64,000 nucleotides of DNA from Devosia pacifica (GTDB taxonomy: Bacteria > Pseudomonadota > Alphaproteobacteria > Rhizobiales > Devosiaceae). The translations under genes and the position numbers were made by a program. The stretch lies in assembly GCF_014652635.1 (NCBI RefSeq), contig NZ_BMZE01000002.1, positions 601,562-665,561 of the forward strand, given 5' to 3'. The notes under the pieces were generated by a model that had not been told where the DNA came from, searched no databases, and worked only from the letters and a program-made list of their open reading frames with translations. The number at the start of each line of letters is the position of its first letter. Position 1 is the stretch's first letter. Below, one piece after another: positions 48,055 to 60,216 of this stretch.

Positions 48055-48105
48055 CCTTATCCTCGGGGGACGTGTGCTCCCGCATTTACTAGGGTTGATT
48101 GAGAC

Positions 48106-48531
48106 ATGGCTGAGCAGCTTCAGATCGAGATCGTGTCGCCGGAACATCTGGTGCTGTCCGAGCAGGTCGAGTCGGTTACGGTGCCGGGCACCAACGGCTA
48201 TTTCACCGTCATGGCAGACCACGCGCCGCTGATGTCGACGCTGCGTGCCGGCTTCGTCACCGTCAATCGTGGCGGCAACAATGCCGAAGTCTATTTTGTG
48301 CGTGGTGGCTTCGCGGATGTCTCGACCGAAGGGCTGACCATTCTGGCCGAGGAAGCGTCAAGTCTCGAACAGTTCAGCCGCAGCGAGCTCGAAGATCAGA
48401 TCAAGCAGGCCCGCGAAGAACTGGACCGCGCCGAGTCGCATGAAGACCGCAGCTATGCGCAGCAGGTGCTCGATGGTCTCGTCAATCTCGGTCAGGAGGC
48501 TGGCGACCTTCACGGCGCACACCTTATCTAG
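48106..48531 (+). CDS. atpC: ATP synthase F1 epsilon subunit
   Basis: Rotor and regulatory subunit, 141 residues. The N-terminal beta sandwich (LQIEIVSPEHLVLSEQVESV, GYFTVMADHAPLMSTLRAGF) is complete, and the C-terminal helical part is shorter and acidic. It is the last gene of the atp operon; the hairpin beyond it may end the transcript. Confidence 0.96.
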   Translation: MAEQLQIEIVSPEHLVLSEQVESVTVPGTNGYFTVMADHAPLMSTLRAGFVTVNRGGNNAEVYFVRGGFADVSTEGLTILAEEASSLEQFSRSELEDQIKQAREELDRAESHEDRSYAQQVLDGLVNLGQEAGDLHGAHLI

Positions 48532-48538
48532 ACCCGAA

Positions 48539-48559
48539 AGGCGCGGCCAAGCCGCGCTT
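48539..48559. terminator. terminator candidate after atpC
   Basis: GCGCGGC (48541-48547) pairs with GCCGCGC (48551-48557) around CAA, with two extra weak pairs outside. It lies between the convergent atpC and racemase stops. No long U-tract is seen on either strand. Confidence 0.5.
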
Positions 48560-48561
48560 GC

Positions 48562-49275
48562 CTAGGGGTTTAGGTCGCTTCCGTGCCTAATGGAAGCCTC
48601 GGCCAATGCCTCGGCGTGTAGCGCCGTTGTGTCGAATAGCGGCACGACGCTGTCTTCGTCGCTGATAAGCAGACCAATCTCCGTACAACCGAGGATGACC
48701 GCCTCCGCCCCGCGCGCCGCTAGCATCTCGATCGCGCGGGCATAAACGGCACGGGACTCCTCACGGATAATTCCCCGGCATAGTTCCTCATAAATGATGC
48801 CGTTCAAATTGGTCTGGTCGACTTCGGGAACGAGGACTGCCAGACCGCTCGCCTCCATCCGCTCTCGATAGAACGGCTCCTGCATCGTGAAGCGTGTGCC
48901 AAGCAGGCCCACGGTTGTGTAGCCGTCAGATTTCAGGGCTGCGGCGGTCGGGTCGGCGATATGGATGAACTGCGCGTCGTCGGGCAGACGCTCCTCAATT
49001 TGCTCGGCAACGATGTGCATCGTGTTGGTCGCGAGGCCGATTACAGTAGCGCCGGCTGCGGTAAGGCCCTCGGCGCTCGTTGCGAGCCGTTCGCCTGCGG
49101 TGTTCCAGTCTCCGCCTCGCTGCAGTGCCTCGATAGGCGCAAAATCCAGAGAATGCAGCACAAGGTCAGCAGAATGCAGCCCGCCCAGGCGTTGCGCCAC
49201 ATGCCTGTTGATCAGCTGGTAGTAATGCGCGCTCGACTCCCAGCTCATGCCGCCAATCAGCCCGATCCGCCTCAT
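48562..49275 (-). CDS. aspartate/glutamate racemase-family protein, YgeA-like
   Basis: A 237-residue amino-acid racemase fold. The N-terminus is MRRIGLIGGMSWESSAHYYQ. The first catalytic position has Thr83 in ATNTMH where aspartate racemases have cysteine; the second has Cys197 in LGCTEIGLL. The same Thr/Cys pair occurs in the E. coli YgeA racemase with broad substrate range. 'GTRFTMQEPFYRERM' fits the second domain. It overlaps rppH by four bases (ATGA) as last gene of the cell-envelope operon, suggesting a D-amino-acid role in the wall; that is inference. Confidence 0.88.
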   Translation of the reverse strand: MRRIGLIGGMSWESSAHYYQLINRHVAQRLGGLHSADLVLHSLDFAPIEALQRGGDWNTAGERLATSAEGLTAAGATVIGLATNTMHIVAEQIEERLPDDAQFIHIADPTAAALKSDGYTTVGLLGTRFTMQEPFYRERMEASGLAVLVPEVDQTNLNGIIYEELCRGIIREESRAVYARAIEMLAARGAEAVILGCTEIGLLISDEDSVVPLFDTTALHAEALAEASIRHGSDLNP

Positions 49276-49814
49276 GGCCGCAACTCCCGCGCCCGCCGCG
49301 GCATGTCGGCAAAAGCCTCGACCACCTGTTCATAAGCCGGGCGCTTGAACGCGACGATCATTTCCGGTGCGCTCGTAAGCGCGGCCCACATCCAGGCGTC
49401 GAACTCGGGTTTGTGCATGCCGCCACCGGGGGCCGTGACGTTGATCTCGGCGTCGTCGCCGGTAAAGGCGAACGCGTACCAGCGCTGCCGTTGGCCGCGA
49501 TATCGGCCCTTGAAGGCGATACCCAGCACGTCGTCAGGCACGTCGTAGTAGATCCAGTCCGACGCCTGCCCCAGCAGCTCTATCGAATTGATGCCGGTTT
49601 CCTCGAACAGCTCGCGGCGTGCTGCGGCTTCAGGCGTTTCACCTTCATCTATGCCGCCTTGCGGCATCTGCCAGGGCTCGCCCTTTTCCGGTGCACGCTC
49701 CGGATCATCACCTAGCATGCGACGACCAAGAAAGACCTCGCCCATGTCGTTGAACAGCGCGATGCCGACACAATCGCGGTAGGGCAGGCTTTCCCGCAGA
49801 GAATTTTTGGTCAC
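49272..49814 (-). CDS. rppH: RNA pyrophosphohydrolase
   Basis: NUDIX enzyme that converts 5'-triphosphate RNA ends to monophosphate and so starts mRNA decay; 180 residues. 'YRDCVGIALFNDMGEVFLGRR' starts the fold and the NUDIX box GGIDEGETPEAAARRELFEE is complete, followed by TGI. 'ELLGQASDWIYYDVPDDVLG' and 'RYRGQRQRWYAFAFTGDD' are RppH-specific blocks. It overlaps both neighbours by four bases. The link to CtpA and YibQ-type genes is common in Hyphomicrobiales. Confidence 0.95.
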   Translation of the reverse strand: MTKNSLRESLPYRDCVGIALFNDMGEVFLGRRMLGDDPERAPEKGEPWQMPQGGIDEGETPEAAARRELFEETGINSIELLGQASDWIYYDVPDDVLGIAFKGRYRGQRQRWYAFAFTGDDAEINVTAPGGGMHKPEFDAWMWAALTSAPEMIVAFKRPAYEQVVEAFADMPRRARELRP

Positions 49815-50965
49815 TCGGTAGTCTCCGTATTCATGAGAGCCGAGGCGGGAACAAGGCTGATGCCTTTGCTCTCAAGCTCCCTAGCCCATGCGGCAACGGT
49901 GCGGATCGACACTGGCAGCGCCGTGACGATACCTATGGCGGATCCATTGCGCAGAGCCTCGCTTTCAAGCTGCTCAAGCTCGGCCCGAATCGCATCGGCG
50001 CTCGGATTGGTATCGATCACAGAGCTCGCCTTCGCAAAGGGCACAGTGCTCGACTGGGCGAGCTGCGAGGCCAGCGAGCGGTTCGACGTGCCATCGTCAA
50101 GATAGCCCAGCCCGCGCAGGCCTAGTTCTTCCATCACCGGTGAGAAATCCGCCGCCGAGGCGGTGAAACGCGCACCCATATTGTTGATCACGCCGATATA
50201 GCCCTCGAACCGGGCAAGCAGCCAGAAAAGACGGTCGAGATTGACGCGCGGCGGCTGTTCGGTGACTAGGGTCTGCGGTCCAGGATCGCTCTGCGGGTAG
50301 TCGAACGGCTCAAGAGGAATTTCAAGCAGAACTTCATGGCCGTCTCGCCTTGCGTTCTCCACCATGCTCGGCAGCGAACGTCCATAGGGCGCGAAAGCAA
50401 GACTTACCGGATCCGGCAATTGCGAGATGACATCGAGCGTCCCCGCCTCGTTGATTCCGAGTCCCACCACAACCAGCGCGACAGACGCACCGGCCCCGCC
50501 CACTGGCGCATGCCGATAGGCCTCGAATGGCGTCTGGCCAGTCGCACTCATGCGCGGAATGGCGCCGTGCTCGGTTTCTTCCAGCAAGTCGGGGATGGAT
50601 GTAGCTGTGCGTCCAGGCGCGCCGCTTGCGACGACAATATCGGCCGGCCTTGCAGAAGAGGGTCCGTCCGCAGGATATTTCTGAGGGTCGGCGACGATCG
50701 TGGTGTTGCCGTCACCAGTAGAGGCAGGGCGGCTAGCAACTGCCTCGGCAACCGAATTACCGCGCGTATTGCTCTGGATCGGCACCTCGGCAATGGGCTT
50801 GCCGCCTTCCGGATCCTGCACCAGCAGCACGCGTCCAATGATGACACCCACGAGCAGCAGCAAGACTGCGAGACCAATGCGCGCTAGCGGCAGATCGGGC
50901 AGGCGACGCCCGACCTTCCTGTTTTGCTTGCGCCCGCGAAGAGGTGCGCTCAGCTCCTCTGCCAT
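49811..50965 (-). CDS. divergent polysaccharide deacetylase-family protein (YibQ-like)
   Basis: A 384-residue envelope protein. An N-terminal cytoplasmic basic tail is followed by a membrane segment (IGLAVLLLLVGVIIGRVLLV near 31-50), a Ser/Pro-rich spacer, then a polysaccharide-deacetylase-like barrel from about 155: 'ALVVVGLGINEAGTLDVISQ', 'VLLEIPLEPFDYPQSDPGP', 'GVINNMGARFTASAADF' and 'RGLGYLDDGTSNRS'. In this divergent group the D-H-H metal triad is altered, so catalysis is uncertain. It lies between ctpA and rppH. Confidence 0.9.
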   Translation of the reverse strand: MAEELSAPLRGRKQNRKVGRRLPDLPLARIGLAVLLLLVGVIIGRVLLVQDPEGGKPIAEVPIQSNTRGNSVAEAVASRPASTGDGNTTIVADPQKYPADGPSSARPADIVVASGAPGRTATSIPDLLEETEHGAIPRMSATGQTPFEAYRHAPVGGAGASVALVVVGLGINEAGTLDVISQLPDPVSLAFAPYGRSLPSMVENARRDGHEVLLEIPLEPFDYPQSDPGPQTLVTEQPPRVNLDRLFWLLARFEGYIGVINNMGARFTASAADFSPVMEELGLRGLGYLDDGTSNRSLASQLAQSSTVPFAKASSVIDTNPSADAIRAELEQLESEALRNGSAIGIVTALPVSIRTVAAWARELESKGISLVPASALMNTETTE

Positions 50966-50992
50966 CTCGTATCCGTTCCATTGGCAATGTGC

Positions 50993-51015
50993 CGGGCGGT
51001 GTCTGTCACCGCCCG
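50993..51015 (-). other. perfect 9-bp stem-loop between ctpA and the deacetylase-like gene
   Basis: CGGGCGGTG (50993-51001) pairs exactly with CACCGCCCG (51007-51015) around TCTGT. It lies 22 bases after the ctpA stop and 27 before the next ATG, without a U-tract. Confidence 0.6.
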
Positions 51016-51037
51016 ACGGGCTCCAACGCCATGCAGC

Positions 51038-52387
51038 CTACTGCTCCGGCTGCGGCGGGAAAGCCGGGTTGACCTCTTCGCCCTTGATCAGCCCGATTGC
51101 ATATTGAAGCTGGGTATCGTCTTCCTTCTCCGGCGGCACATAGACAGACGAGCCGACAGTGGCTTCACCGTTCTCATTCTCACCGGCAATATGCCCTTCG
51201 AGCGCAGCTTCGCCGAGGATCTCGTCGCGGCCCTGCAGCTCTTCCGGCACGTTCTGGGTCACGACGATGTCCGGCTGAATGCCGGCAGCCTGGATCGAGC
51301 GATTGTTCGGCGTGTAGTAGCGTGCCGTCGTCAGGCGCATCGCACCGTCCTGGCCGAGCGAGATGATCGATTGCACCGAGCCCTTGCCGAAAGAGCGGGT
51401 GCCGACAAGCGTCGCGCGCTTGTGGTCCTGCAGTGCGCCGGCCACAATTTCTGCGGCAGAAGCCGAGCCGCCATTGATCAGAACGACAAGCGGAACGTCC
51501 GCAATGCGCTGATCGAGGGCGTCGGGCTTGGCGTCGTAACGCGAGCTTTCATTCGGCAGACGGCCGCGTGTCAGAACAACTGCGCCTTCCTTGAGGAACG
51601 CGTCCGCGACGAACACTGACTGGTCGACGAGGCCTCCAGGATTGTTGCGCAGATCGAGAACAATGCCGCTCGGGGCTTCGCCGTCGCGTTCTTCGTAGAT
51701 ATCCGCAATGGCGTTCTCGAGGCCGATGAAGGCCTGTTCCGAGAACCGGGCAAGCCGCAGCACCGCTACATCGTCTTCGAGCGACCAGCGCACTGCCTGC
51801 AGCGCGATGATATCGCGCTCAAGCTCGAACATCAGCGGCTCTTCAACGCCTTCGCGCATCACGGTTAGCGAAATCTCGGTACCGACAGGGCCGCGCATGC
51901 GCTCGACGGCGTCGTCAAGTGTCAGCCCCTGGATCGGTGAGCCGTCGATCTCGATGATAAGATCGTTGGCGAGAATGCCGGCTTCGGCAGCGGGCGTATC
52001 GTCGATCGGGGAGACGACCTTAACGATGCCTTCCTCCATGGTCACCTCGATGCCAAGGCCGCCAAAAGTGCCAGAGGTGTCCTCGCGCATGTCGCTATAG
52101 TCCGCTGGGGGCAGATAGCCCGAATGCGGATCGAGCGATGTCAGCATGCCCTGAATGGCGGCGCGGATAAGCTCGCGCTCGTCCGGCACGTCTACATATT
52201 CGCTCCGAATGCGGTCGAAAATCTCACCGAACAGATTGAGATCGGAATAGACTTCAAGCGGGTCGCGCGGCTCGGCATCGCCTTCCATGGCGGTCTCGTC
52301 CGCCGGGGTGTCCTGGGCAAATGCCATCGGGGTCGGTAGCAGCAGCACCAGCGAGAGTGCGGCGGCTCTGATCGTCTTGGTGAGCAT
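51038..52387 (-). CDS. ctpA: S41-family C-terminal processing peptidase
   Basis: Periplasmic tail-specific protease, 449 residues. The ATG at 52387 opens the signal peptide (LSLVLLLPTPMAFA, cleaved near 24). A PDZ domain spans about 105-190 (GTFGGLGIEVTMEEGIVKVV). The catalytic serine is Ser310 in NGGSASAAEIVAGAL and the lysine is Lys335 in RSFGKGSVQS. Such proteases trim peptidoglycan-linked and envelope proteins. It starts 17 bases after envC, which fits an envelope operon. Confidence 0.94.
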   Translation of the reverse strand: MLTKTIRAAALSLVLLLPTPMAFAQDTPADETAMEGDAEPRDPLEVYSDLNLFGEIFDRIRSEYVDVPDERELIRAAIQGMLTSLDPHSGYLPPADYSDMREDTSGTFGGLGIEVTMEEGIVKVVSPIDDTPAAEAGILANDLIIEIDGSPIQGLTLDDAVERMRGPVGTEISLTVMREGVEEPLMFELERDIIALQAVRWSLEDDVAVLRLARFSEQAFIGLENAIADIYEERDGEAPSGIVLDLRNNPGGLVDQSVFVADAFLKEGAVVLTRGRLPNESSRYDAKPDALDQRIADVPLVVLINGGSASAAEIVAGALQDHKRATLVGTRSFGKGSVQSIISLGQDGAMRLTTARYYTPNNRSIQAAGIQPDIVVTQNVPEELQGRDEILGEAALEGHIAGENENGEATVGSSVYVPPEKEDDTQLQYAIGLIKGEEVNPAFPPQPEQ

Positions 52388-52404
52388 CAGGTGGATTTCC
52401 AATC

Positions 52405-53781
52405 TCAAGTCGTTTCAGCTTCGTCTGCCCACCACGTGGTGGGGTCGATCGGCTCGCTGTCGCGGCGCAGTTCTATATAAAGGCTCGGCGTATCGTTGGC
52501 ATCCGCCCCCGTGGTGGCAGTGCGGCCAATTGTGCGTGATCCCATGGTGCCAAGCGGCTCTCCCATACGCACGAAATCTCCGGATTCGACTGTAATCGTC
52601 TCCATCCCCGCGAGCAGCAGCGTGTAGTTCCTGCCAGTATTCAGAATGACAATCTGGCCATAATTGAGATAGTCCCCCTTATAGAGCACCCAACCGTCGG
52701 CTGGAGCAACCACCTCGGCATTGGCTGCACTCGCGATGGCAACCCCGCGCGATATCCCGCCCAGGCCGTCATTGGCACCATAGTCCAGCACGGGCTCTCC
52801 GCTGACCGGCAGACGCAGCCACCCGCGCGCAGCCTCGAAGGGTATCGCGGGTTCCGTACGTTCGGTATCGGCCAGAGCCATTTGAATGGTGTCGTCGCTG
52901 AGTCGCGGGACCTGATCGCTGCCTGGAGCAACATCGAACGCTTCGGCCCGCTCCTGAAGCTGTGAGATCAGTTCCTTGAGATCATCCGCACGATCAACGA
53001 GAGCAAGCGCGGCGCGCTCCTGCTCGTCGAGTTGCGCACTCATGCCCTGCATGCCCTCGCGGCGCGCCGCGATCAGTGTCGCAATGCGCAGCTGTTCTTC
53101 TTCGAGGACCGAGAAATTGGCGCGCAACAGCTCTTCCTCGGCGAGCGCGCGGTCCTTGATCTGCATGAGTTCGGCAAGGTCGGCGCTGACCGTTTCGGCG
53201 CGTCCCTGCAGTTGCGGAAGAATGGCACTCATCAGCAGGGCGCCGCGTGCCGAACCCAGAGCATCGGTCGGGTTGACGATGAGGGCAGGGGGTGGATTGC
53301 GCGAGACACGCGCCAGCGCTGCCAGCACATTGGCAATCTCGGCATCGGTGCCGTCCAGCCGGCCGCGCACGTCGAGCTCCTCGATGATGAGTTGATCAAG
53401 ACGCCCTTCGACATCGTCGATCTCGATCTCGGCCAGTTCGACGCGTTGCGCGGCCGCAATCAGAGCAGCATTCTGGCGCCCCCGATCTCCCTCCAGTTCA
53501 TCGATTTCGGTGCGCAGTTCTCCGGCACGTTCATCGGTCACGGCAATCGAAGCCTCGACCTCTTCAAGCGCCTCGCGGGCTTCTTCCAGCGTGCGGGGCA
53601 ATTCCACCAGAGGATCCTCGCCGGTCTGTTGATTTTCACCAGCTAGATCGGCCGGCGCCTCGGTTTCGAGGGCCGACGCGTTGTCATCCGTAGTCTGCGC
53701 AAGAACGGCACCGGCCGCGCCAAGAAGGGCAAGGCCGATGAGACAGGCTTTCAAACGTGACGAGCCGGGGCGAGCCGACAT
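52405..53781 (-). CDS. envC: murein hydrolase activator EnvC-like protein
   Basis: Periplasmic regulator of cell-wall amidases, 458 residues. ATG 53781 follows AAGGAA at five bases; signal peptide cleavage is near VLAQ at 29. A long coiled coil covers about 65-290 (EEAREALEEVEASIAVTDER and others). A degenerate M23 LytM domain spans about 330-445. Its usual zinc histidines are replaced (VILNTGRNYT, LLAGMETI), so it is probably non-catalytic and activates other hydrolases. Coupled with ctpA. Confidence 0.92.
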   Translation of the reverse strand: MSARPGSSRLKACLIGLALLGAAGAVLAQTTDDNASALETEAPADLAGENQQTGEDPLVELPRTLEEAREALEEVEASIAVTDERAGELRTEIDELEGDRGRQNAALIAAAQRVELAEIEIDDVEGRLDQLIIEELDVRGRLDGTDAEIANVLAALARVSRNPPPALIVNPTDALGSARGALLMSAILPQLQGRAETVSADLAELMQIKDRALAEEELLRANFSVLEEEQLRIATLIAARREGMQGMSAQLDEQERAALALVDRADDLKELISQLQERAEAFDVAPGSDQVPRLSDDTIQMALADTERTEPAIPFEAARGWLRLPVSGEPVLDYGANDGLGGISRGVAIASAANAEVVAPADGWVLYKGDYLNYGQIVILNTGRNYTLLLAGMETITVESGDFVRMGEPLGTMGSRTIGRTATTGADANDTPSLYIELRRDSEPIDPTTWWADEAETT

Positions 53782-53882
53782 TGGCGTTCCTTGTGGTGCT
53801 GCGGCGCGCGCGCCTGCCGAATCACCGCGACACACTAGCAAACCCGACGTTGGCGTCAGGTTAACATTGCTTAACCATACCG

Positions 53883-54362
53883 TCAGCTTCGGTGGTAGGG
53901 GTGCCCGGCGAGGATGGTTGTGGTGCGATAGAGCTGTTCCGCGAGCATGATCCGCACCAATTGGTGCGGCCAGGTGAGGCGGGAGAATGACAGGCTAAGG
54001 GCTGCAGACGCCACAAAATCCTGGTCGAGCCCGTCTGCACCACCGATGACGAAGGACAGGTCCGACGCCCCATCGTCTCGCCATCCGGCAACGCGACTTG
54101 CCAGCGCCTCGGAATCGATCGAGCTTCCGCGTTCATCGAGGATGACTACCGGACCGTCACCGAGTTGCGCTGAGAGCGCCTTGGCTTCTTCGGCCTTGCG
54201 CAAAGCGACGGTATCGGCCCGCGATTCCGGACTTTCCCGAACGTCGAAACCGGTCAGGCCCAAGGGCTTGCCGGTGCCGATCGCGCGTTTGAGATAGCGC
54301 GCGATCATGTCACGTTCGGGGCCGGCCTTCATGCGCCCTATGGCCGCTATGGCAATACGCAT
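53883..54362 (-). CDS. rlmH: 23S rRNA (pseudouridine1915-N3)-methyltransferase
   Basis: SPOUT-class methyltransferase modifying pseudouridine 1915 in helix 69, 159 residues. The start MRIAIAAIGRMKAGPE and 'LDERGSSIDSEALASRVAGW' are family marks. The SAM knot is FVIGGADGLDQDF and the C-terminal 'FSRLTWPHQLVRIMLAEQLYR' carries the conserved H-Q-x-x-R. It lies 40 bases after rsfS, its usual partner. Confidence 0.96.
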   Translation of the reverse strand: MRIAIAAIGRMKAGPERDMIARYLKRAIGTGKPLGLTGFDVRESPESRADTVALRKAEEAKALSAQLGDGPVVILDERGSSIDSEALASRVAGWRDDGASDLSFVIGGADGLDQDFVASAALSLSFSRLTWPHQLVRIMLAEQLYRTTTILAGHPYHRS

Positions 54363-54402
54363 GCGCAGGTCCCGCCGCAGATCAGCTAACTCTCACCACC
54401 GA

Positions 54403-54798
54403 TTAGTGCGCGTTCTCGCCGAACTCGGCCTGCCACATCTTCTCGATGTTATAGAACTCGCGCACTTCCGGGCGGAAAATATGGACGATGACATCGCCGG
54501 CATCGACCAGGACCCAGTCGCAATGCGGTAGGCCTTCGACGCGCGGCTTGTCGTATCCGTTGTCCTTGAGCGCCTTGGTCAGCTGGTCGGCGACCGCACC
54601 GACATGTCGGTGCGAGCGGCCAGAGGTGACGACCATGTGGTCGGAAAGCGAGGACTTGCCGACGATATCGATCGCGACCGTCTGCTCGGCTTTCGCATCA
54701 TCGAGGCTTTCCAGCACGACGTCGATCATCGGGCGTTGTGAAGCGGCGGCAGCCGCGGTGCTTGCCTCGTTCGAGGCCTTATTGGGCAGAGTAGCCAT
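54403..54798 (-). CDS. rsfS: ribosome silencing factor
   Basis: Binds ribosomal protein uL14 and blocks subunit joining in slow growth; 131 residues. ATG 54798 has AAGG nine bases upstream. 'DAKAEQTVAIDIVGKSSLSDHM' and 'VVTSGRSHRHVGAVADQL' form the fold, with 'GLPHCDWVLVDAGDVIVHIF' the conserved face. An Ala/Ser-rich N-terminal extension of about 25 residues is present. It lies between nadD and rlmH. Confidence 0.96.
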   Translation of the reverse strand: MATLPNKASNEASTAAAAASQRPMIDVVLESLDDAKAEQTVAIDIVGKSSLSDHMVVTSGRSHRHVGAVADQLTKALKDNGYDKPRVEGLPHCDWVLVDAGDVIVHIFRPEVREFYNIEKMWQAEFGENAH

Positions 54799-54974
54799 CA
54801 GCGACGGCCTTCTGTCCACGCTTGGTCAGCATGGGTCATGCGGTATCAATGCATCCTTTCAGCAAGTGTGACGGGTCTGGAACTGCAGTGACATAGGGCA
54901 CGGTTCCGATAAGCAAAAACTCACACACGCAAGTAATATGCGTTGCAAGTGTGTCAGGCGCAAGATGGCGGTGT

Positions 54975-55601
54975 TCACGTTGCCGTCTGACGCTGATTGC
55001 GAATGGCAGTCGATGATTGCGTTGAGCTCGTGCCGGTCAGGTAGACCCAAGCCGGGGGCGACCGGTCGGCAAGGCTCGATGCGTCTTCCTGCGCGACACG
55101 ATAATGCGCATAGCGCCGCGCGGCGCGCGATGTCGGCGCGAGCCGCGATGCGCCGGGGCGCACATAGATTGCCATCGGCAGGCCTTCGGCAATCTCCTGC
55201 CAGTTCTCCCAGCGATGAAAGTGCAGCATGGAGTCGGCACCCATGATCCATACCAATCGACGGTCGAATAGCCGCCGGCGCAAAAAGCGGACGGTCTCAT
55301 AGGTGTACCGAAAACCAAGCTGCGCTTCGATATCGGTAACGGTGATAGCGGGATGAGCCATGATGGCTTTCGTTGCGGCCATGCGTTCGCCAAGCGGTCT
55401 GAGATCATCATGTGACTTCAGCGGATTGCCGGGCGTTACCAGAACCCACAGCGCATCGAGGCGCAGCCGCTGCAGCGACTGTTCCGCCACAAGCCTGTGG
55501 CCCTCGTGCGCCGGATTGAAGCTGCCGCCGAACAGGCCGATACGCATGCCCGGGGCTGAGAGCGGCAATGGCACCGCGCAAGAAGGAATCGGCGCCGTCA
55601 A
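54975..55601 (-). CDS. nadD: nicotinate-nucleotide adenylyltransferase
   Basis: Forms NaAD in NAD synthesis. The frame from TTG 55601 overlaps the proA stop as TTGA and gives 208 residues; the next ATG at 55547 gives 190. The longer form is preferred because an N-terminal 'P-G-M-R-I-G' lead-in is common in the order. The nucleotidyltransferase motif is [14 protein letters not shown] and the C-terminus carries SSTAIRNQR, the usual I-S-S-T-x-x-R element. It follows proA and precedes rsfS by 176 bases. Confidence 0.9.
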   Translation of the reverse strand: MTAPIPSCAVPLPLSAPGMRIGLFGGSFNPAHEGHRLVAEQSLQRLRLDALWVLVTPGNPLKSHDDLRPLGERMAATKAIMAHPAITVTDIEAQLGFRYTYETVRFLRRRLFDRRLVWIMGADSMLHFHRWENWQEIAEGLPMAIYVRPGASRLAPTSRAARRYAHYRVAQEDASSLADRSPPAWVYLTGTSSTQSSTAIRNQRQTAT

Positions 55602-56874
55602 GGTCTCGTCTGTCCTGTTCCGCGTACCCGGTACTTGAAGCTCGTCAACTGCTCGACACCGACGGGGCCGCGCGCGTGCATGCGCCCCGTTGCGATGCCA
55701 ATTTCACCGCCAAAGCCGAATTCACCACCATCGGCAAACTGGGTCGAGGCGTTGTGCATCAGGATTGCGGAATCGACCTGGTTGAAAAAGCTCTCTACCG
55801 CCACCGGGTCCTCGGCAATGATCGCTTCCGTGTGATGCGAAGAGTAGTGCTCGATGTGGTCGATCGCCTGCTGGATGGAATCGACGATACGGATCGAGAT
55901 GATCGCGTCTTCGTATTCGGTGCGCCAGTCCTCTTCCGTTGCGGGCGTTACATCGTTGATGATGCGCATGACGTTGCCATCGCCGCGGATTTCGCAGCCT
56001 TTTTCCCGTAAAGCCGCAATGATCCCCGGCAGGTGGCTTTCGGCGACATCGCGGTGCACAAGGAGCGTTTCCGCCGCGCCGCAAATGCCGGTCCGGCGCA
56101 TCTTGGCATTGAGGACAAGACTGACCGCCATGTCGCGGTCGGCAGATTTGTCGACATAGACGTGCACGAGCCCCTCGAGATGCGCAAACACAGGCACCCG
56201 CGCCTCTTCCTGCACGCGGGCCACCAATGTCTTGCCGCCGCGCGGCACGATCACATCGATATTGCCCTCGAGGCCCTTGAGCATTTCGCCCACTGCGGCC
56301 CTGTCTGTGGTGGGAACGAGCTGCACCGCGTTTTTTGGCAGTCCCGCCTGCTCCAGCCCCTTCCACAGGCACTCGACCAGCGCCCGGGAGGAGTGAACAC
56401 TGTCTGATCCGCCGCGAAGGATTACGGCGTTGCCGGATTTGAGGCACAGCGCGCCGGCATCGGCGGTCACGTTCGGACGGCTTTCGTAGATCACGCCAAT
56501 AACGCCGAGCGGCGTGCGCACGCGCTCGATGTGAAGCCCGTTCGGGCGGTCCCATTCGGCGATTACATCACCGACAGGATCCGGCAGATCAGCGATCACG
56601 CGCAAGGCCTCTACGATTCCATCGATCCGCCCCTGGGTAAGGCTTAGGCGATCGAGAAAGGCGCTTGAGATGCCTTTTTCCTTTGCAGCCTCGATATCAA
56701 GGGCATTGGCGGCGATGATCTTATCGGCGTCGTCGCGAACAGCATCGGCGGCGGCGATAAGCGCTTCGCGCTTGGCCTCGGCAGACGCCATGGCCAGCTG
56801 ATGCGATGCCGCTCGGGCGTTGCGCCCGAGACCGGCCATCAAGCCGGCAAGATCGTCGTGTGAGACTTGCTTTG

Positions 56875-56878
<4 letters not shown>
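55598..56878 (-). CDS. proA: gamma-glutamyl phosphate reductase
   Basis: Reduces glutamyl-5-phosphate in proline synthesis, 426 residues. '[23 protein letters not shown]' binds NADP, '[23 protein letters not shown]' is in the core, and the catalytic cysteine is in '[21 protein letters not shown]'. It overlaps proB by four bases (ATGA) and its stop overlaps the proposed nadD start. Confidence 0.97.
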
Positions 56879-59571
<2,693 letters not shown>

Positions 59572-59575
<4 letters not shown>

Positions 59576-60096
59576 GGTGTCCATCGCAGGATCAGAAGCG
59601 GTTGGTCGCGATGCCGCTCAATGACGCTCAGCGTGCGCTCCACAACCTTGAAGCCGGCCTTTTCGAGAACGCGGGTCGAGCCGTGATTTTCGACGAGTAC
59701 GCGCGCATTGATGGCCTGACAGGGATCAGCGTCTCGTACCGCCGCGAGCAATGCGACGACAGCTTCAGACGTATATCCCTGACCCCAATAAGGTTCTGCG
59801 AGCCAGTACCCGAGTTCCGGAAGCTTGTCGCCATCGAACATCAGGCTGACAACGCCCATCGCCTCACCATCCTGGCCGCGGATCGCATAGGACTTCTCTC
59901 GCGCCGGCACGACCTGCTCGAGGTACTCGATCATGTCGGCCTCAGCATAGGGATGCGGAATGCTGGCGGTCCAGCGGGCGACGTTCCAGTTGTTCACGAG
60001 GCTCGATAGCCTGCCAACATCGGCATGCGTCGGCGGCGACAGCACAAGTCGCGCGAGGTCGATTTTCGACGGCAGGCGTTCTCGAAGGCTGATCAT
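59572..60096 (-). CDS. GNAT N-acetyltransferase (second of tandem pair)
   Basis: A 174-residue acetyltransferase related to its downstream neighbour. 'ARLVLSPPTHADVGRLSSLV' is the N-terminal part, 'LGYWLAEPYWGQGYTSEAVVALLAA' binds acetyl-CoA, and 'NARVLVENHGSTRVLEKAGFKVV' ends the fold. ATG 60096 follows GAGG at five bases. The tandem pair between rpmA and obgE probably arose by duplication. Confidence 0.88.
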
Positions 60097-60127
60097 CTTG
60101 ACCTCGCAGCACACCGGGCGCTGACAA

Positions 60128-60158
60128 CAATAAAGGGGAGCCGGAAACCGGCTCCCCT
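60128..60158 (-). terminator. intrinsic terminator after rplU-rpmA
   Basis: AGGGGAGCCGG (60134-60144) pairs exactly with CCGGCTCCCCT (60148-60158) around AAA. On the minus strand TTTATTGTTG follows, so it ends the rplU-rpmA transcript before the GNAT-obgE operon. Confidence 0.85.
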
Positions 60159-60216
60159 CTTGTTCTGTTGGCTCGCGCCGCCGGGGAGTGGTCTCCGGCA
60201 GGCTATGGCGCGCCGG

